From Tetramitus jugosus (taxonomy: Eukaryota > Heterolobosea > Eutetramitea > Acrasida > Vahlkampfiidae), in assembly GCA_937625935.1 (NCBI GenBank), contig OW569361.1:434001-498000 (forward strand): a stretch of DNA of 64,000 bases. Reading direction: 5' to 3'. Both the position numbers and the translations under genes were made by a program. The notes beneath the pieces were generated by a model. The model worked only from the letters and a program-made list of their open reading frames with translations. It was not told the origin of the DNA and ran no database searches. Positions 46,757 to 56,469 of the stretch are shown here, piece after piece (position 1 is the first letter of the stretch; each line of letters begins with the position of its first letter).

Positions 46757-49024
46757 ATGAACAACCATACGAATCATATGATAGATGAAAAAGCTTTGAT
46801 ATCGAAATCTCCTCCTACGTTGGAGGACATCTATGAGCTCGTGATACGAAGCACTTGTGTCACGAGCTCTTCTTCAACTGAGACATGCAAACTGAATGGC
46901 GAGAACGAAGGTGATGGTGGTGCTGTGTTGATGGAACAAGATGATACATATTCAATGGATTTAGGACCAGATGTAGTTTCCCAGATTTTGAATGTCTATT
47001 TGTTTGGATCTCGTTTGTATCAATGTCACAGCGAAGACAGTGACTATGATTTCATTTGTATTGTCGGAGGCAAGTACTTTGATGGGAGCAAGTTGATTGA
47101 CAATGGGATTTTCAATGTGAATGTGTACCACTGGGATTATTGGCTGCACTTGATGCATGAGAATATGATTTGGGCAGTGATGGTTCTGTTTATGCCATCG
47201 GATATGATCTGGAAACAGACGAGAGACCTGAAATTGCACTTCTCGTTGGATGGTTATCGACTCAGGAATGCTTGTTTACAAGATGCGTCGCATAATTGGG
47301 CAAAAGCAAAGAGACTTTGTACGCATGCATCATTGAGGAGTGAAAAGGTGGCAAAGAAGAATATTGTCCATGGATTCAGATATTTGAATTTGACGCTCCA
47401 AGTACTGCAGACTGGAGAAATCTATGATTTTACTCAAGGGAATGACATATGGGAGGAATTATTTGTAGCTGATGCGAATACACAGTATTCTACGTTTATA
47501 GAACAGTGGCAGTGTTATGAATCAAGATACAAAGTCAAATTTCAAGACTTAATGTCCACAGTGAAGCACTTTGCTCATGTGCAGGAGTCACTTGAAACAG
47601 AGGAGATTTCCACTTCAAAGAATGCCAAAAAGAGAAAGGCAATGAGTCCCTACATGTCCAGTCCGACCAAAAAGTTGCATGTGATGGATTACATTTCAAA
47701 GCATACACTGAACAGTTTGAAGAGAGATTTTTCAATCGAAGTAACTCGTCCCTATTCAACTATCGGATATCCTGAATTGGTTGTATGTACTCTGAGTAAT
47801 GAATTTACTCCACGATGGACATGTCCCTCACCAGTTTCGAGAGAATGCACCACTATCGTTTTAGTTGAGAAGGGCGAAGGGTATTCAGTGCTTGCTTCAT
47901 CCAGTTTGCCAATTTTTGATAAGTTTGATGAGGATACTGGTATCGATAGCGACTTCATGAGTGATCTAGTGAACATCGATTGGGATCATATCGCCTTATC
48001 TGAGAGAATAGATGGAATCCCATTCTTATTATTTTGGTACATGGATAGATGGCTAGTTTATACTCCTACGATCAACAGCTCAAAGTACAAGCAATACACT
48101 CACGTGCACATTGTGCAGTACAAGCGGATATTTCAAGGAACTGAAGAGGATGCATTGAATCAGCTGACTAAGGCTTTCTGGGAAACATGGAATCAGAGCA
48201 ATTATGTGTTACCAGAGGTGGGTCTTGAGCAAATCTCATACACATTTCAATTATGCCTCTCTTTGGAGCATGACTTGGATTGTTATGGTGGTAGAGCTTT
48301 CATCTCTGATGGACATACCGTACAGCATTCCCAAAACAAGCTAATATGCTTCAGCATGATTCAGGTAGACTCTATCAATCAACTCGTAACAGAACTACCT
48401 ATCGAAAACATAACTGAAAGATACAATTGGGAAACGCCTCAGCGGTTAGACCATATTTTGGAAGGGTATTCAATCGGAGCAGATGTCTTGGGAGCAGAGC
48501 GAATTCTTCGATCATATGTCAGAAAATTGAATCCTATGTATTCGATAGGAGTGGTTGTGACAGATCAATTCATGAATAGGGTGCAGTACGTTACACCACA
48601 GTATTATGCTTTGGATCAGTTGCAGATAGCAGATCTTGTCGAACCGAACACCAACAACAGAAACGTGGAGATTATCGCTCGAACAAACGATTACTGTTCC
48701 TTCCTAGAATATTATCCATGGAACAATCAAGAAGTATTGAAGGAGCTTTACAACAAGTATCATGCCACAGTTGTTACGTTTTGTTCATTTATTCAGGATC
48801 TGTTTGACGAGAATAGAAAAAAGTATGAGTATGACGTGAAGAATTGGATATCATTTGGACGACAATTTACATTCTATTATGTGCTATTCGATATGCAGAA
48901 ACTAGGAATCACTGCCAGAGAATTTTATTCTTCGATCAATCCCAGAAAGGTGTCAAAGGCAGTGAGAGACGTGCAAGACTACTTAGAGTCAGTCAAGAGC
49001 AAGGATGACAATAGTGAAAAGTAA
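46757..49024 (+). CDS. nucleotidyltransferase fused to degenerate RNA-ligase-like domain
   Basis: A 755-residue single-exon protein. Residues about 75-240 form a Pol-beta/Mnt-type nucleotidyltransferase: NVYLFGSRLYQ with G84-S85, SDYDF with D96 and D98, a VNVYHWD strand, and a helical block NIVHGFRYLNLTLQVLQTGE typical of the COG3541-like group. Residues about 335-625 follow the order of a T4 Rnl1-like RNA ligase: SLPIFDKF (like the FPKFFN entry), ERIDG at 416-420 in place of KxDG (motif I), YTFQLCLSLEHD at 495-506 (motif III-like), SIGVVVTD at 596-603 and RVQYVTPQYYAL at 608-619 (motifs IV/V). The nucleophilic Lys is Arg417, and the motif V Lys are replaced. A helical C-terminus follows. Probably RNA-related; function unknown. 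Confidence 0.68.
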   Translation: MNNHTNHMIDEKALISKSPPTLEDIYELVIRSTCVTSSSSTETCKLNGENEGDGGAVLMEQDDTYSMDLGPDVVSQILNVYLFGSRLYQCHSEDSDYDFICIVGGKYFDGSKLIDNGIFNVNVYHWDYWLHLMHENMIWAVMVLFMPSDMIWKQTRDLKLHFSLDGYRLRNACLQDASHNWAKAKRLCTHASLRSEKVAKKNIVHGFRYLNLTLQVLQTGEIYDFTQGNDIWEELFVADANTQYSTFIEQWQCYESRYKVKFQDLMSTVKHFAHVQESLETEEISTSKNAKKRKAMSPYMSSPTKKLHVMDYISKHTLNSLKRDFSIEVTRPYSTIGYPELVVCTLSNEFTPRWTCPSPVSRECTTIVLVEKGEGYSVLASSSLPIFDKFDEDTGIDSDFMSDLVNIDWDHIALSERIDGIPFLLFWYMDRWLVYTPTINSSKYKQYTHVHIVQYKRIFQGTEEDALNQLTKAFWETWNQSNYVLPEVGLEQISYTFQLCLSLEHDLDCYGGRAFISDGHTVQHSQNKLICFSMIQVDSINQLVTELPIENITERYNWETPQRLDHILEGYSIGADVLGAERILRSYVRKLNPMYSIGVVVTDQFMNRVQYVTPQYYALDQLQIADLVEPNTNNRNVEIIARTNDYCSFLEYYPWNNQEVLKELYNKYHATVVTFCSFIQDLFDENRKKYEYDVKNWISFGRQFTFYYVLFDMQKLGITAREFYSSINPRKVSKAVRDVQDYLESVKSKDDNSEK

Positions 49025-49053
49025 TGATATTTTACACAGTGATTGAATTGTAT

Positions 49054-49863
49054 TTACAGTTTTCTTACAGTGTGAGCATTTGTATCAATCACTGCATCGA
49101 CATGAGGATAGGGTTCATTTTCTGCCTTTTCAATGATTACATTTTGAATTTGTGGTACAACGGTTTGCACATAAACGGTAGCAGGGGCTAGAGGCGGTGC
49201 TGGAGCAACACGAACAGTGTCAGACGCCACGATGCGTTCAGTTACAGGAGCTTCTCTTACGACGGAGACTCGAGGGGATTCATAGATTGTCTTATTAATC
49301 AATTGTTCATGAACTTCAGTGATTGGTTGATGGTGAACTTCAGTTACAATCGGTTTCTCAATCACTTCTCTTGTCACTTCCTTCTGCCAGTAGACGGAAG
49401 GTTGCATTTGGGTGACATTGACATCTTGTCTCTCTGCTACGGTGATATTATGTCTCCTATTGCTCTCTTCCAATTCTCTCAAAACTCTTTGTCTCTCTGC
49501 GTCGGCTTGCTCTCTGCCTTGCTCTTGATACAGTGTTTGTTCCTGGACAAACATTTGTTGAGGTGCGTGCTGGACGACTCTCTCGATAGGCCTCTCATGA
49601 ACTTCAATCATATCCTGAATATGTCTCTCGCGAATATTCTGCTCTTGAATCACATCGATATGTTCCAACTTTTCAACACGATCCAGAATTGGTTGTTCCT
49701 GGATGAATCTCGTGGTTCCTTGCTGGTTGTACACGGGAGATGTTGCAGTTTGGAATCCTTGGTTGATTACTGGAGCAGGAGGAAGAACAGTCTGTTTAGG
49801 TGCCACAGACTGAGCAGGGAGGGGTGCTGTTGTAATAGTTGTCGTTCTCTTGGCTTCTACCAT
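49054..49863 (-). CDS. repeat-rich protein with alveolin-like VxE/EKP repeats
   Basis: From the ATG at 49863 the product is 269 residues (an upstream in-frame ATG at 49926 would add 21 Thr/Asn/Ser-rich residues). A Thr/Pro-rich N-terminus leads into RFIQEQPILDRVEKLEHIDV, ERHIQDMIEVHERPIERVV, then a short Glu/Arg helix, and REVIEKPIVTEVHHQPITEV, VHEQLINKTIYESP and PRVSVVREAPV. These Val/Ile/Glu/Pro-rich repeats resemble alveolin-type and related cytoskeletal repeats of protists. The C-terminus has VYVQTVVPQIQNVIIEKAE. A membrane-skeleton or cortical filament role is plausible but inferred. Confidence 0.6.
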   Translation of the reverse strand: MVEAKRTTTITTAPLPAQSVAPKQTVLPPAPVINQGFQTATSPVYNQQGTTRFIQEQPILDRVEKLEHIDVIQEQNIRERHIQDMIEVHERPIERVVQHAPQQMFVQEQTLYQEQGREQADAERQRVLRELEESNRRHNITVAERQDVNVTQMQPSVYWQKEVTREVIEKPIVTEVHHQPITEVHEQLINKTIYESPRVSVVREAPVTERIVASDTVRVAPAPPLAPATVYVQTVVPQIQNVIIEKAENEPYPHVDAVIDTNAHTVRKL

Positions 49864-50136
49864 CTTGTATGCTGTAGTTGTTGTTGAGCAGTTACTGTTG
49901 TGTGTTGTGTGGTTCCAAAGGAACACTGATCCGTTAAAAAGGTGTGACCATATTGATGGTTGACTTGATGTTCTCTATTTTTGCGCGGATTTAACCATTT
50001 TGTATTCCAGGTGATCAACTCAACCTTTACAAAAACTCAATTCGAATCATCAAACTCGAGAGTCGGCCAAATAAACATCAAAGAGCCAAAAACAATTTTT
50101 CATCAAACAACAACAAAAAACAATCAGTCAAATCAC

Positions 50137-52752
50137 ATGTGGAACAAAATTTCATCTCTTGGTAACGTGGTTGCTGATTTCACCAAGGAAGTCATCACGG
50201 CCAACTCTGACAACGAGGAAGAAGATGAAGAGTTCTACGACGGAGAATCTGTTACTCCGAGAACACCCCGAAAAACACCGAATCATGTCCATGAAGAGCA
50301 CAATCGCAACAACAATTCATTGTTTCAAACCGAGCCGATCTCCCATACTTCATCTTCCTCGGATAATATTGATCCGTTTTTCTCTGATGATTTTGATCAA
50401 ATCTCCTCCAATCATCATGATCATCTGAAGAACAATGAATCATCATCTTTGATGAGCCATCATCAAGTAGGATCCATCCTCTCTTCAGCAGAAACGGAAA
50501 CTGAAGAAGCTTTTTGGAAACAAATGGAAAAAAAATATGCGGAGGAACATCGCGAAAACGAACAAAAAGTTTTACAGCTCGAAAATCGAGTGCGCGAAAA
50601 GGAATTTTTAATTTCGCGGTTAGAGCGACAATTACTGGAGCGAAATAAGTCAAGTACAGTAACATCTCCACTTGTTGAAGTTGATATCAACAGTGATCAC
50701 TCGTCTGAAAAAATTCAAGAGTGTACTCAAGTGGTATATGATCAACTTCAACAACAACTTTTTTCATTGTTAAAGTTGGATGATCAAATAGAGAAGGAAA
50801 ATGATGTAAGTGTGTTGTTGATGGACCAGTCAGAGTTGATGATCAAGTGGTGTGAGTTGTTTGATGACTCTGTAAGTCAATTGAATGAAAAATTGTCTCA
50901 TTCATTGTTGGTGGATGGTTCAAGTGACAGTGAGAGGAAGAAGAATGGTGAAAATGGTGATGAAAATGGCATGTTTGTTTCTAATAAGAATGAAACTTCA
51001 TTTGCAAGTGATTTGTTGAATGGTAATGAGAGTCAGGAATTGAATCAATTGTGTAATGATTTTCGGATCATGTTATCTAATTATAATAATCATGCTGTGC
51101 CATCATCACCATTGTCCACAAGTGTAGGTAACGGTGGTGATGATGATGTCAAGAATCAATTGATTGAAATTATGATGTCGAGTAAGACGTTGTTATCAGA
51201 GCAACAACAGAGGCTATTAGAGCACGAGTCTTCTCAGAGAAAGATGCAAAGAGTTACAAAGGACTCTGTTGAAAAATTCCGTCTCCTGTACAATTCCATT
51301 GTTCAATTATGCAAGTCCAATCACATTGGAAATCATGAAACATTTGTGACACTTGGTGATGTTGATACCAAGGACCAGCAACATCATTTAGACTCGGTTA
51401 AACTAAAGGACATTATGCAAATGAGTAAATCATTGGAAGCACATGTGAAAGCAAGTGGATCATCGCTCGATGCATGCTCCCAGGCATCAGCATCACTCCA
51501 TCAATTGCTTGTGAATGGAAAGGAGAAGCTTCCAAGAGTTTCATCAGACATGAGTGCTCCACAGAGTTTGCTCATCTATGTTTCTGCAGTTGAACACTAC
51601 ACAAAGAAGCTGTTCGATACAAATAATCAAGTCATTTCTCGGTTACAGCATTTGCAACAGAAACAGATGGAAGACATGGACAAGAGCGCTGCAAAGGACA
51701 GTGATCTCAAGAAAAAGTTGAACCAAATGACGCAGCAACACGAGCAACAAATGAGAAAGAGCACTGAAAAAATTGATAGTTTGAATCGTGAAATGCTACA
51801 ATTGGATCGAGAGAACAAACGATTGAAGAGTGAGCTTCACTCATTGAGCTCCAATGCTAAAATGTCAACAGAAGAGTTGGAATATCACAAAGAGGAGCAT
51901 GATTATGAGAAGAAGGAGTTGGAGAGTAGAATCGCAGAGTTGGAGAACGAACTTTATTTGATACGAGAGAGGGACAATGAGCATGAAGCGAAACAGAAAC
52001 AACTCACGAACGAAATATCGATCTTAAACAGCAAATCGAGCAGTTATCTTGAGGAGTTGCGACAAAAAGAAGAAGCGCTATCAAATTTGGAGTTGGCACT
52101 CGAGTCTTTACAGTCTGAATCGACGCGCAATGTTCGAAAGCTGAAAGTGAAACTCTCCGAGGCTGAAACGGCCACGAAGAAGGCTGAAGAACAAGCAATC
52201 AAAGCATTAGCAGAAAAAGAGGAAATACAGAAACTGAAAGATCAGAGCGATGCAATGATTGCAGAAATGAAACAAGATAATACGCGGTCTGACACATTGC
52301 GAACTCAGTATGATGCTATGCGGACAATGCTCGAAGACGCCATTGGCAGGGCAAACGATGAAAATTTAGTTGATCGAAGAGTAATCAATCGTTTGTTGAT
52401 GACACTGTTTGATCCTTCACCCTCCGAGTCCAACCACGCTAATTCATTACTCGGATCTGAGCCAATATCAGACAAACGAGACAACAAGGTTATTGCATTG
52501 CTGTGCAGCACGCTAAGAATGGATGCAGAGCAGCAACGAATCACAACGACGACATTACGAAGCATGGTCCGAGGTCATCATGAAACACCAATCGCAAACA
52601 CCAACTCTGGATTGGGTGGCTGGTTCCGTAGTAGGAGTCCGAACACCCACCTGTCAGAGAGCAGCTACGAGAACAAAGGAGCTGAAAAGTCATTATCCAA
52701 ACTCTGGGTTCAATTTTTGATCGAGGAATCGAGTAAGCAACCAAATGTATAA
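50137..52752 (+). CDS. GMAP-210/Rud3-type golgin
   Basis: The ATG at 50137 gives 871 residues. The N-terminus MWNKISSLGNVVADFTKEVI resembles the amphipathic lipid-packing motif that opens GMAP-210, and an acidic Ser/Asp segment follows. Long coiled coils span about 120-190 and 510-770. The C-terminal block VDRRVINRLLMTLFDP, then KRDNKVIALLCSTLRMDAEQ, has the spacing of the GRAB domain, which binds Arf1 on cis-Golgi membranes. An insert of about 30 residues (SESNHAN...) separates the two halves of this domain. The expected role is vesicle tethering at the Golgi. Confidence 0.78.
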   Translation: MWNKISSLGNVVADFTKEVITANSDNEEEDEEFYDGESVTPRTPRKTPNHVHEEHNRNNNSLFQTEPISHTSSSSDNIDPFFSDDFDQISSNHHDHLKNNESSSLMSHHQVGSILSSAETETEEAFWKQMEKKYAEEHRENEQKVLQLENRVREKEFLISRLERQLLERNKSSTVTSPLVEVDINSDHSSEKIQECTQVVYDQLQQQLFSLLKLDDQIEKENDVSVLLMDQSELMIKWCELFDDSVSQLNEKLSHSLLVDGSSDSERKKNGENGDENGMFVSNKNETSFASDLLNGNESQELNQLCNDFRIMLSNYNNHAVPSSPLSTSVGNGGDDDVKNQLIEIMMSSKTLLSEQQQRLLEHESSQRKMQRVTKDSVEKFRLLYNSIVQLCKSNHIGNHETFVTLGDVDTKDQQHHLDSVKLKDIMQMSKSLEAHVKASGSSLDACSQASASLHQLLVNGKEKLPRVSSDMSAPQSLLIYVSAVEHYTKKLFDTNNQVISRLQHLQQKQMEDMDKSAAKDSDLKKKLNQMTQQHEQQMRKSTEKIDSLNREMLQLDRENKRLKSELHSLSSNAKMSTEELEYHKEEHDYEKKELESRIAELENELYLIRERDNEHEAKQKQLTNEISILNSKSSSYLEELRQKEEALSNLELALESLQSESTRNVRKLKVKLSEAETATKKAEEQAIKALAEKEEIQKLKDQSDAMIAEMKQDNTRSDTLRTQYDAMRTMLEDAIGRANDENLVDRRVINRLLMTLFDPSPSESNHANSLLGSEPISDKRDNKVIALLCSTLRMDAEQQRITTTTLRSMVRGHHETPIANTNSGLGGWFRSRSPNTHLSESSYENKGAEKSLSKLWVQFLIEESSKQPNV

Positions 52753-52806
52753 AGAAAAGTGGTTGTTGCACATTGTAAAATAATAGTGTATGGAACTGCA
52801 GTAGTT

Positions 52807-54186
52807 TTATGTTTCCTCTTTTGATTGATTTGCCTCCAACAGTTGCATCATGAATTCCCTGAGATAATCTCCATCACCAGCGAGGAACGAATCAGGATTA
52901 GAGCATTCGCTGTTCGTTCTCAGATCTTTGACCAGTTTGTACGGATGGAAAACATAGGATCGAATTTGGCTGCCAAATGCCACATCGTCCAAACTATCCA
53001 ACCGATCCTTCTTAATCTGTTGTCTCTTATTCAACTCGAGTGCATACAGCTTCGACTCCAAAGTCTTTAGTGCCTTCTTCTTATTCTGATGCTGTTCGCG
53101 ATTCTCTTGGCAACTCACAACAATTCCCGTCGGTTCATGCGTGATGCGCACAGCAGAATCCGTCTTATTCACATGTTGTCCACCAGCTCCTGAAGCCCTC
53201 ATTGTTTCAATCTTCAAATCCTTTGGATTCACTTCCACAGTGCCAATCGAATCATCCACTTCAGGGTACACATTGACACCCACAAACGACGTGTGTCGCT
53301 TATTGTTATCATACGGAGAGCATCGAACGAACCGATGAACACCATGTTCATTCTTCAACCAACCATATGCTCTCTGACCACTCACACTCAACAGAGCATG
53401 CTTAATTCCAACTTGTTTCGCACTTGTCACATCTTGAACCTTTGCAACGAGTCCATTATTGCTGCACCAATTGACATACATGTTCATGACACTCTCTGCC
53501 CAATCATTCGTGTCCATTCCACCTGCACCTGCATAAATTTCAATAAAACAATTAAAATTGTCTTCTCGCTCACAAAACAATGTTTCCAAATCTTTTTCAT
53601 CCAACGAGTGACTCATTTTTCGCAACTGAACTCGTAATTCATTCAAAATTTGCTTATTTTCTTCTAGTTCTTCTTCTTGTTGAAGCATCAACAACAATTC
53701 TTGATGATTTTGCAATTGTAGCAATGCACTCTCCAAGAATTGAATTTGATTTTGAAGAAAACTTTGTCGTTTGATGGTCAGTTGAGCTCCCTTTGTATCA
53801 TCCCAAAAATCTTCCATGTTGATTTTTGATTGAATGACTTGTAGCTCTTGCTTGAGTAGAGGTAGGTGAATGCGATGAGAGATGATTGAGATGCGAGATT
53901 TCAAGTTTTGAATCATAGAGTCAATCTCATGAATGTGTTCATGGTTGTATGAGTGGTTATTGTTGTTGTTGTTATTGTTGAAGGAGGAGTAGTGGTGGTG
54001 GTAGAGACGAAAATTGTAATGTTGTTGAGTGATAATGGAGGAGTGGTGGTGAATGGATATTGTTGTTGTTGATGCTCCATTGGAGGAAAAGCAAAGTGGA
54101 AAATTGTGGTGGTGGTGAAGAGAGCGAGGGAGAGCTTGGCCACCGTAGACAAAATGGCGCAATTTTGAGATGGCGGGTTTTCTCAT
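52807..54186 (-). CDS. organellar peptide chain release factor 2
   Basis: A 459-residue class I release factor. The first ~90 residues are Arg/His/Ser/Asn-rich and fit a mitochondrial targeting sequence. The helical domain has NMEDFWDDTKGAQ, as in bacterial RF2 after its first helix. The codon-recognition segment is HGVHRFVRCSPYDNNKRHTS, where RF2 has S-P-F; here it is S-P-Y. The catalytic loop is RASGAGGQHVNKTDSAVRIT with the universal GGQ, and the C-terminal part is ALELNKRQ then FGSQIRSYVFHPYKLVKDLR. It should release at UGA and UAA in mitochondria. It lies head-to-head with MetRS, only 51 bp apart. Confidence 0.92.
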   Translation of the reverse strand: MRKPAISKLRHFVYGGQALPRSLHHHHNFPLCFSSNGASTTTISIHHHSSIITQQHYNFRLYHHHYSSFNNNNNNNNHSYNHEHIHEIDSMIQNLKSRISIISHRIHLPLLKQELQVIQSKINMEDFWDDTKGAQLTIKRQSFLQNQIQFLESALLQLQNHQELLLMLQQEEELEENKQILNELRVQLRKMSHSLDEKDLETLFCEREDNFNCFIEIYAGAGGMDTNDWAESVMNMYVNWCSNNGLVAKVQDVTSAKQVGIKHALLSVSGQRAYGWLKNEHGVHRFVRCSPYDNNKRHTSFVGVNVYPEVDDSIGTVEVNPKDLKIETMRASGAGGQHVNKTDSAVRITHEPTGIVVSCQENREQHQNKKKALKTLESKLYALELNKRQQIKKDRLDSLDDVAFGSQIRSYVFHPYKLVKDLRTNSECSNPDSFLAGDGDYLREFMMQLLEANQSKEET

Positions 54187-54237
54187 TGTTTTTCACATGC
54201 GTTTTTTGCTTTTTCCTTCAAGCGGAAAAACTCTTGC
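54187..54237. promoter_or_regulatory. 51-bp bidirectional spacer of two mitochondrial translation genes
   Basis: The start codons of RF2 (-) and MetRS (+) are only 51 bp apart if the first ATGs are used, so the promoters must overlap each other or the first codons. ATGGCGC and TGGCGGG stretches occur at 54154-54177, inside the RF2 targeting-sequence codons. Confidence 0.45.
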
Positions 54238-56253
54238 ATGAAAAAAATATCAAACAATTCAAAAATGATTTTCCCTCGCAAAGGATCATCTACTGTATTG
54301 CCATGCATGCTCCGAAAACTTTCCCACCAACACCATCATCATCATCACCAATGCATCAATCATTTTTTCACCCAAAGCTTTTCACATCTCACCTCTAACC
54401 ACAAAGCTAACAACAACAACAATGCTCATCAAACAAAAACTCAAATTATCACAACACCAATCTTCTACGTCAATGGACCACCACACATTGGTCACTTGTA
54501 CACTACTCTATTGGCTGATACCATGAAACATTGGTACACTATCCAATCAAAACAACAACAACAAGTTCAAAAATCAAGTTGGCTCATTACAGGCACTGAT
54601 GAACATGGTAGTAAAGTTCAAAAATCAGTCATGAGTGTTAACGCCTCAACAACAACAACCTCATCATCACTGACTTCTGCAGAAGAAATAATGTATGACT
54701 ATTGTACGAACATTAGTCTACAATTTCAAAAATTGTGTTCTGATTTTCAAATAGAGTATGATAGCTATGTGAGAACTACACATGATTTTCATAAACGAGT
54801 GGTTTGTTGTTTGTGGAATCGTCTCATGAAGAATGATGCCATCTATATGGGAGAGTACAATGGATGGTACTGCATGAGTGATGAGTGTTTTCAAACAGAT
54901 GTCATTTCAGTGGTTGATCCAGTGACTGGTGAAGAAAAAATGGTGTCAAAATTGAGTGGACACACGTGTGAATGGCTCACTGAAAAGAATTACAAGTTTC
55001 GATTGTCAAAATATAGACCATTGGTGTTGCAATGGCTCCATGACAATGCAAATCATCATTTGGTGACACCTGTGGAGAGATTTAGAGAAGTGGTGAGTGC
55101 GCTCAGTCGACACGAAGAAGATCAAGATTTGTCTGTGAGTAGAACACGTGAACGAGTGCAATGGGGCATTCCTGTGCCTGGTGATTCTTCTCAGACAATT
55201 TATGTGTGGTTGGATGCGTTGGCCAACTATATTACTGGATCGTTGAAAGAGTCGGATTTTCCAGTTCGAAAAGATGGGAGCAGAGACATTGATTTTGATG
55301 ATTTGAAGAACAAGTTGTTGGAGGGTGGAATGTGGCCACCAAGAGTGCAGATTCTGGGCAAGGACATTATCAAGTTTCATGCGTTTTATTGGCCTGCATT
55401 CTTGATGGCTCTCGATTTGCCATTGCCTCAACAATTCATTGTTCATCCCTATTGGACAGTGGATCGAGTCAAGATGAGTAAATCGTTGGGTAATGTGTTG
55501 AATCCGAGTCAATTGGTGGCTGACATTATTCAACAACAAGAGCAGCAACAGTTGCTGAGACAACAAGGAAACAAGTCTGCTAGCTCGAACAAGATCGCGA
55601 AACCTACTCTTTCAGTAGAGGATGCTCGAGACTATGTGCGATACTACTTGTTGAGAGAGGGCAATTTGAAAGATGATTCCAATTTCAGTACAGCCGAGTT
55701 CGCGGACCGTGTCAACGAATTGGCCAACGCATTTGGTAACTTGTGGAATCGAATGTTTAACAAGAGATTTGTGCCCGGCCCACGCACCATCACCTATCAT
55801 CAATCTCATGTTGGTGCAGCAGGTGAGTTGATTGAACGAATTAATAAGCTACAAACCACACTGAGAGAGTGTTATCAATCAGGTGATGTGAAACCAAGCA
55901 TCGTTCATACTTTTGTCGTCTTGCACAGATGCAATGAACTGTTTGATGAGTTGAAGCCATGGTTATGGCTGAAGGAGGCGACTAATCCTGAGCGATCAGA
56001 GAGTGAAAGGGCGGAGATTGAGAAACAAATTGAATCTCTCATGTTCGTTGTTGCAGAAACGCTTCGATGCTGTGCCATTGCGCTCTATCCTATCATGCCT
56101 CGCCGAATGTCCAAACTCCTGCAATACTTTAACGTCGAGCGAGTAGACATTGCTGATCTACAGTTTGCTGTGAGAGGAGAACAACTTCATTTGAAGGGGC
56201 ATGCATCTGATATTCTTTTCCCAAAGTTATTTGGATCTATCAACAACAAGTAA
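54238..56253 (+). CDS. MARS2: mitochondrial methionyl-tRNA synthetase
   Basis: Up to 671 residues from the ATG at 54238; Met codons at 54265 and 54307 are alternative starts. The first ~65 residues are Lys/His/Asn/Ser-rich (including HHHHHH) and resemble a targeting sequence. The class I catalytic domain begins IITTPIFYVNGPPHIGHLYT (HIGH motif), followed by WLITGTDEHGSKVQ, then QWGIPVPGD and VYVWLDALANYITG, and the KMSKS loop VDRVKMSKSLGN. The anticodon domain carries FGNLWNRMFN. No EMAPII domain is attached. A Gln/Arg insert (about 420-455) interrupts the part after KMSKS. It charges tRNA-Met in the organelle, next door to organellar RF2. Confidence 0.94.
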   Translation: MKKISNNSKMIFPRKGSSTVLPCMLRKLSHQHHHHHHQCINHFFTQSFSHLTSNHKANNNNNAHQTKTQIITTPIFYVNGPPHIGHLYTTLLADTMKHWYTIQSKQQQQVQKSSWLITGTDEHGSKVQKSVMSVNASTTTTSSSLTSAEEIMYDYCTNISLQFQKLCSDFQIEYDSYVRTTHDFHKRVVCCLWNRLMKNDAIYMGEYNGWYCMSDECFQTDVISVVDPVTGEEKMVSKLSGHTCEWLTEKNYKFRLSKYRPLVLQWLHDNANHHLVTPVERFREVVSALSRHEEDQDLSVSRTRERVQWGIPVPGDSSQTIYVWLDALANYITGSLKESDFPVRKDGSRDIDFDDLKNKLLEGGMWPPRVQILGKDIIKFHAFYWPAFLMALDLPLPQQFIVHPYWTVDRVKMSKSLGNVLNPSQLVADIIQQQEQQQLLRQQGNKSASSNKIAKPTLSVEDARDYVRYYLLREGNLKDDSNFSTAEFADRVNELANAFGNLWNRMFNKRFVPGPRTITYHQSHVGAAGELIERINKLQTTLRECYQSGDVKPSIVHTFVVLHRCNELFDELKPWLWLKEATNPERSESERAEIEKQIESLMFVVAETLRCCAIALYPIMPRRMSKLLQYFNVERVDIADLQFAVRGEQLHLKGHASDILFPKLFGSINNK

Positions 56254-56469
56254 AGTTTCATGTTTTGTCTTGTCACCCCAACAAAGTAATTGAACAAAGC
56301 GAGTCCAGAAGCTCACTCAACCAACCACCATCAGATATGGAGAACAAAATTTAAACAACACTGAGATGCTAATAATTATACTGTACATTTATTGTGTTGG
56401 TTCTTGCTCATCTTACGCAGAAAAGGAATGTGAATTTCCTCTTGTCGTTGATTGCAACGTGATGGCTGT

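Noticed and set aside
49303-49887. 194-codon Leu/Ser/Cys-rich frame on the plus strand
   Set aside because: Antisense to the repeat-rich gene at 49054-49863; composition reflects the complement of Glu/Gln codons.
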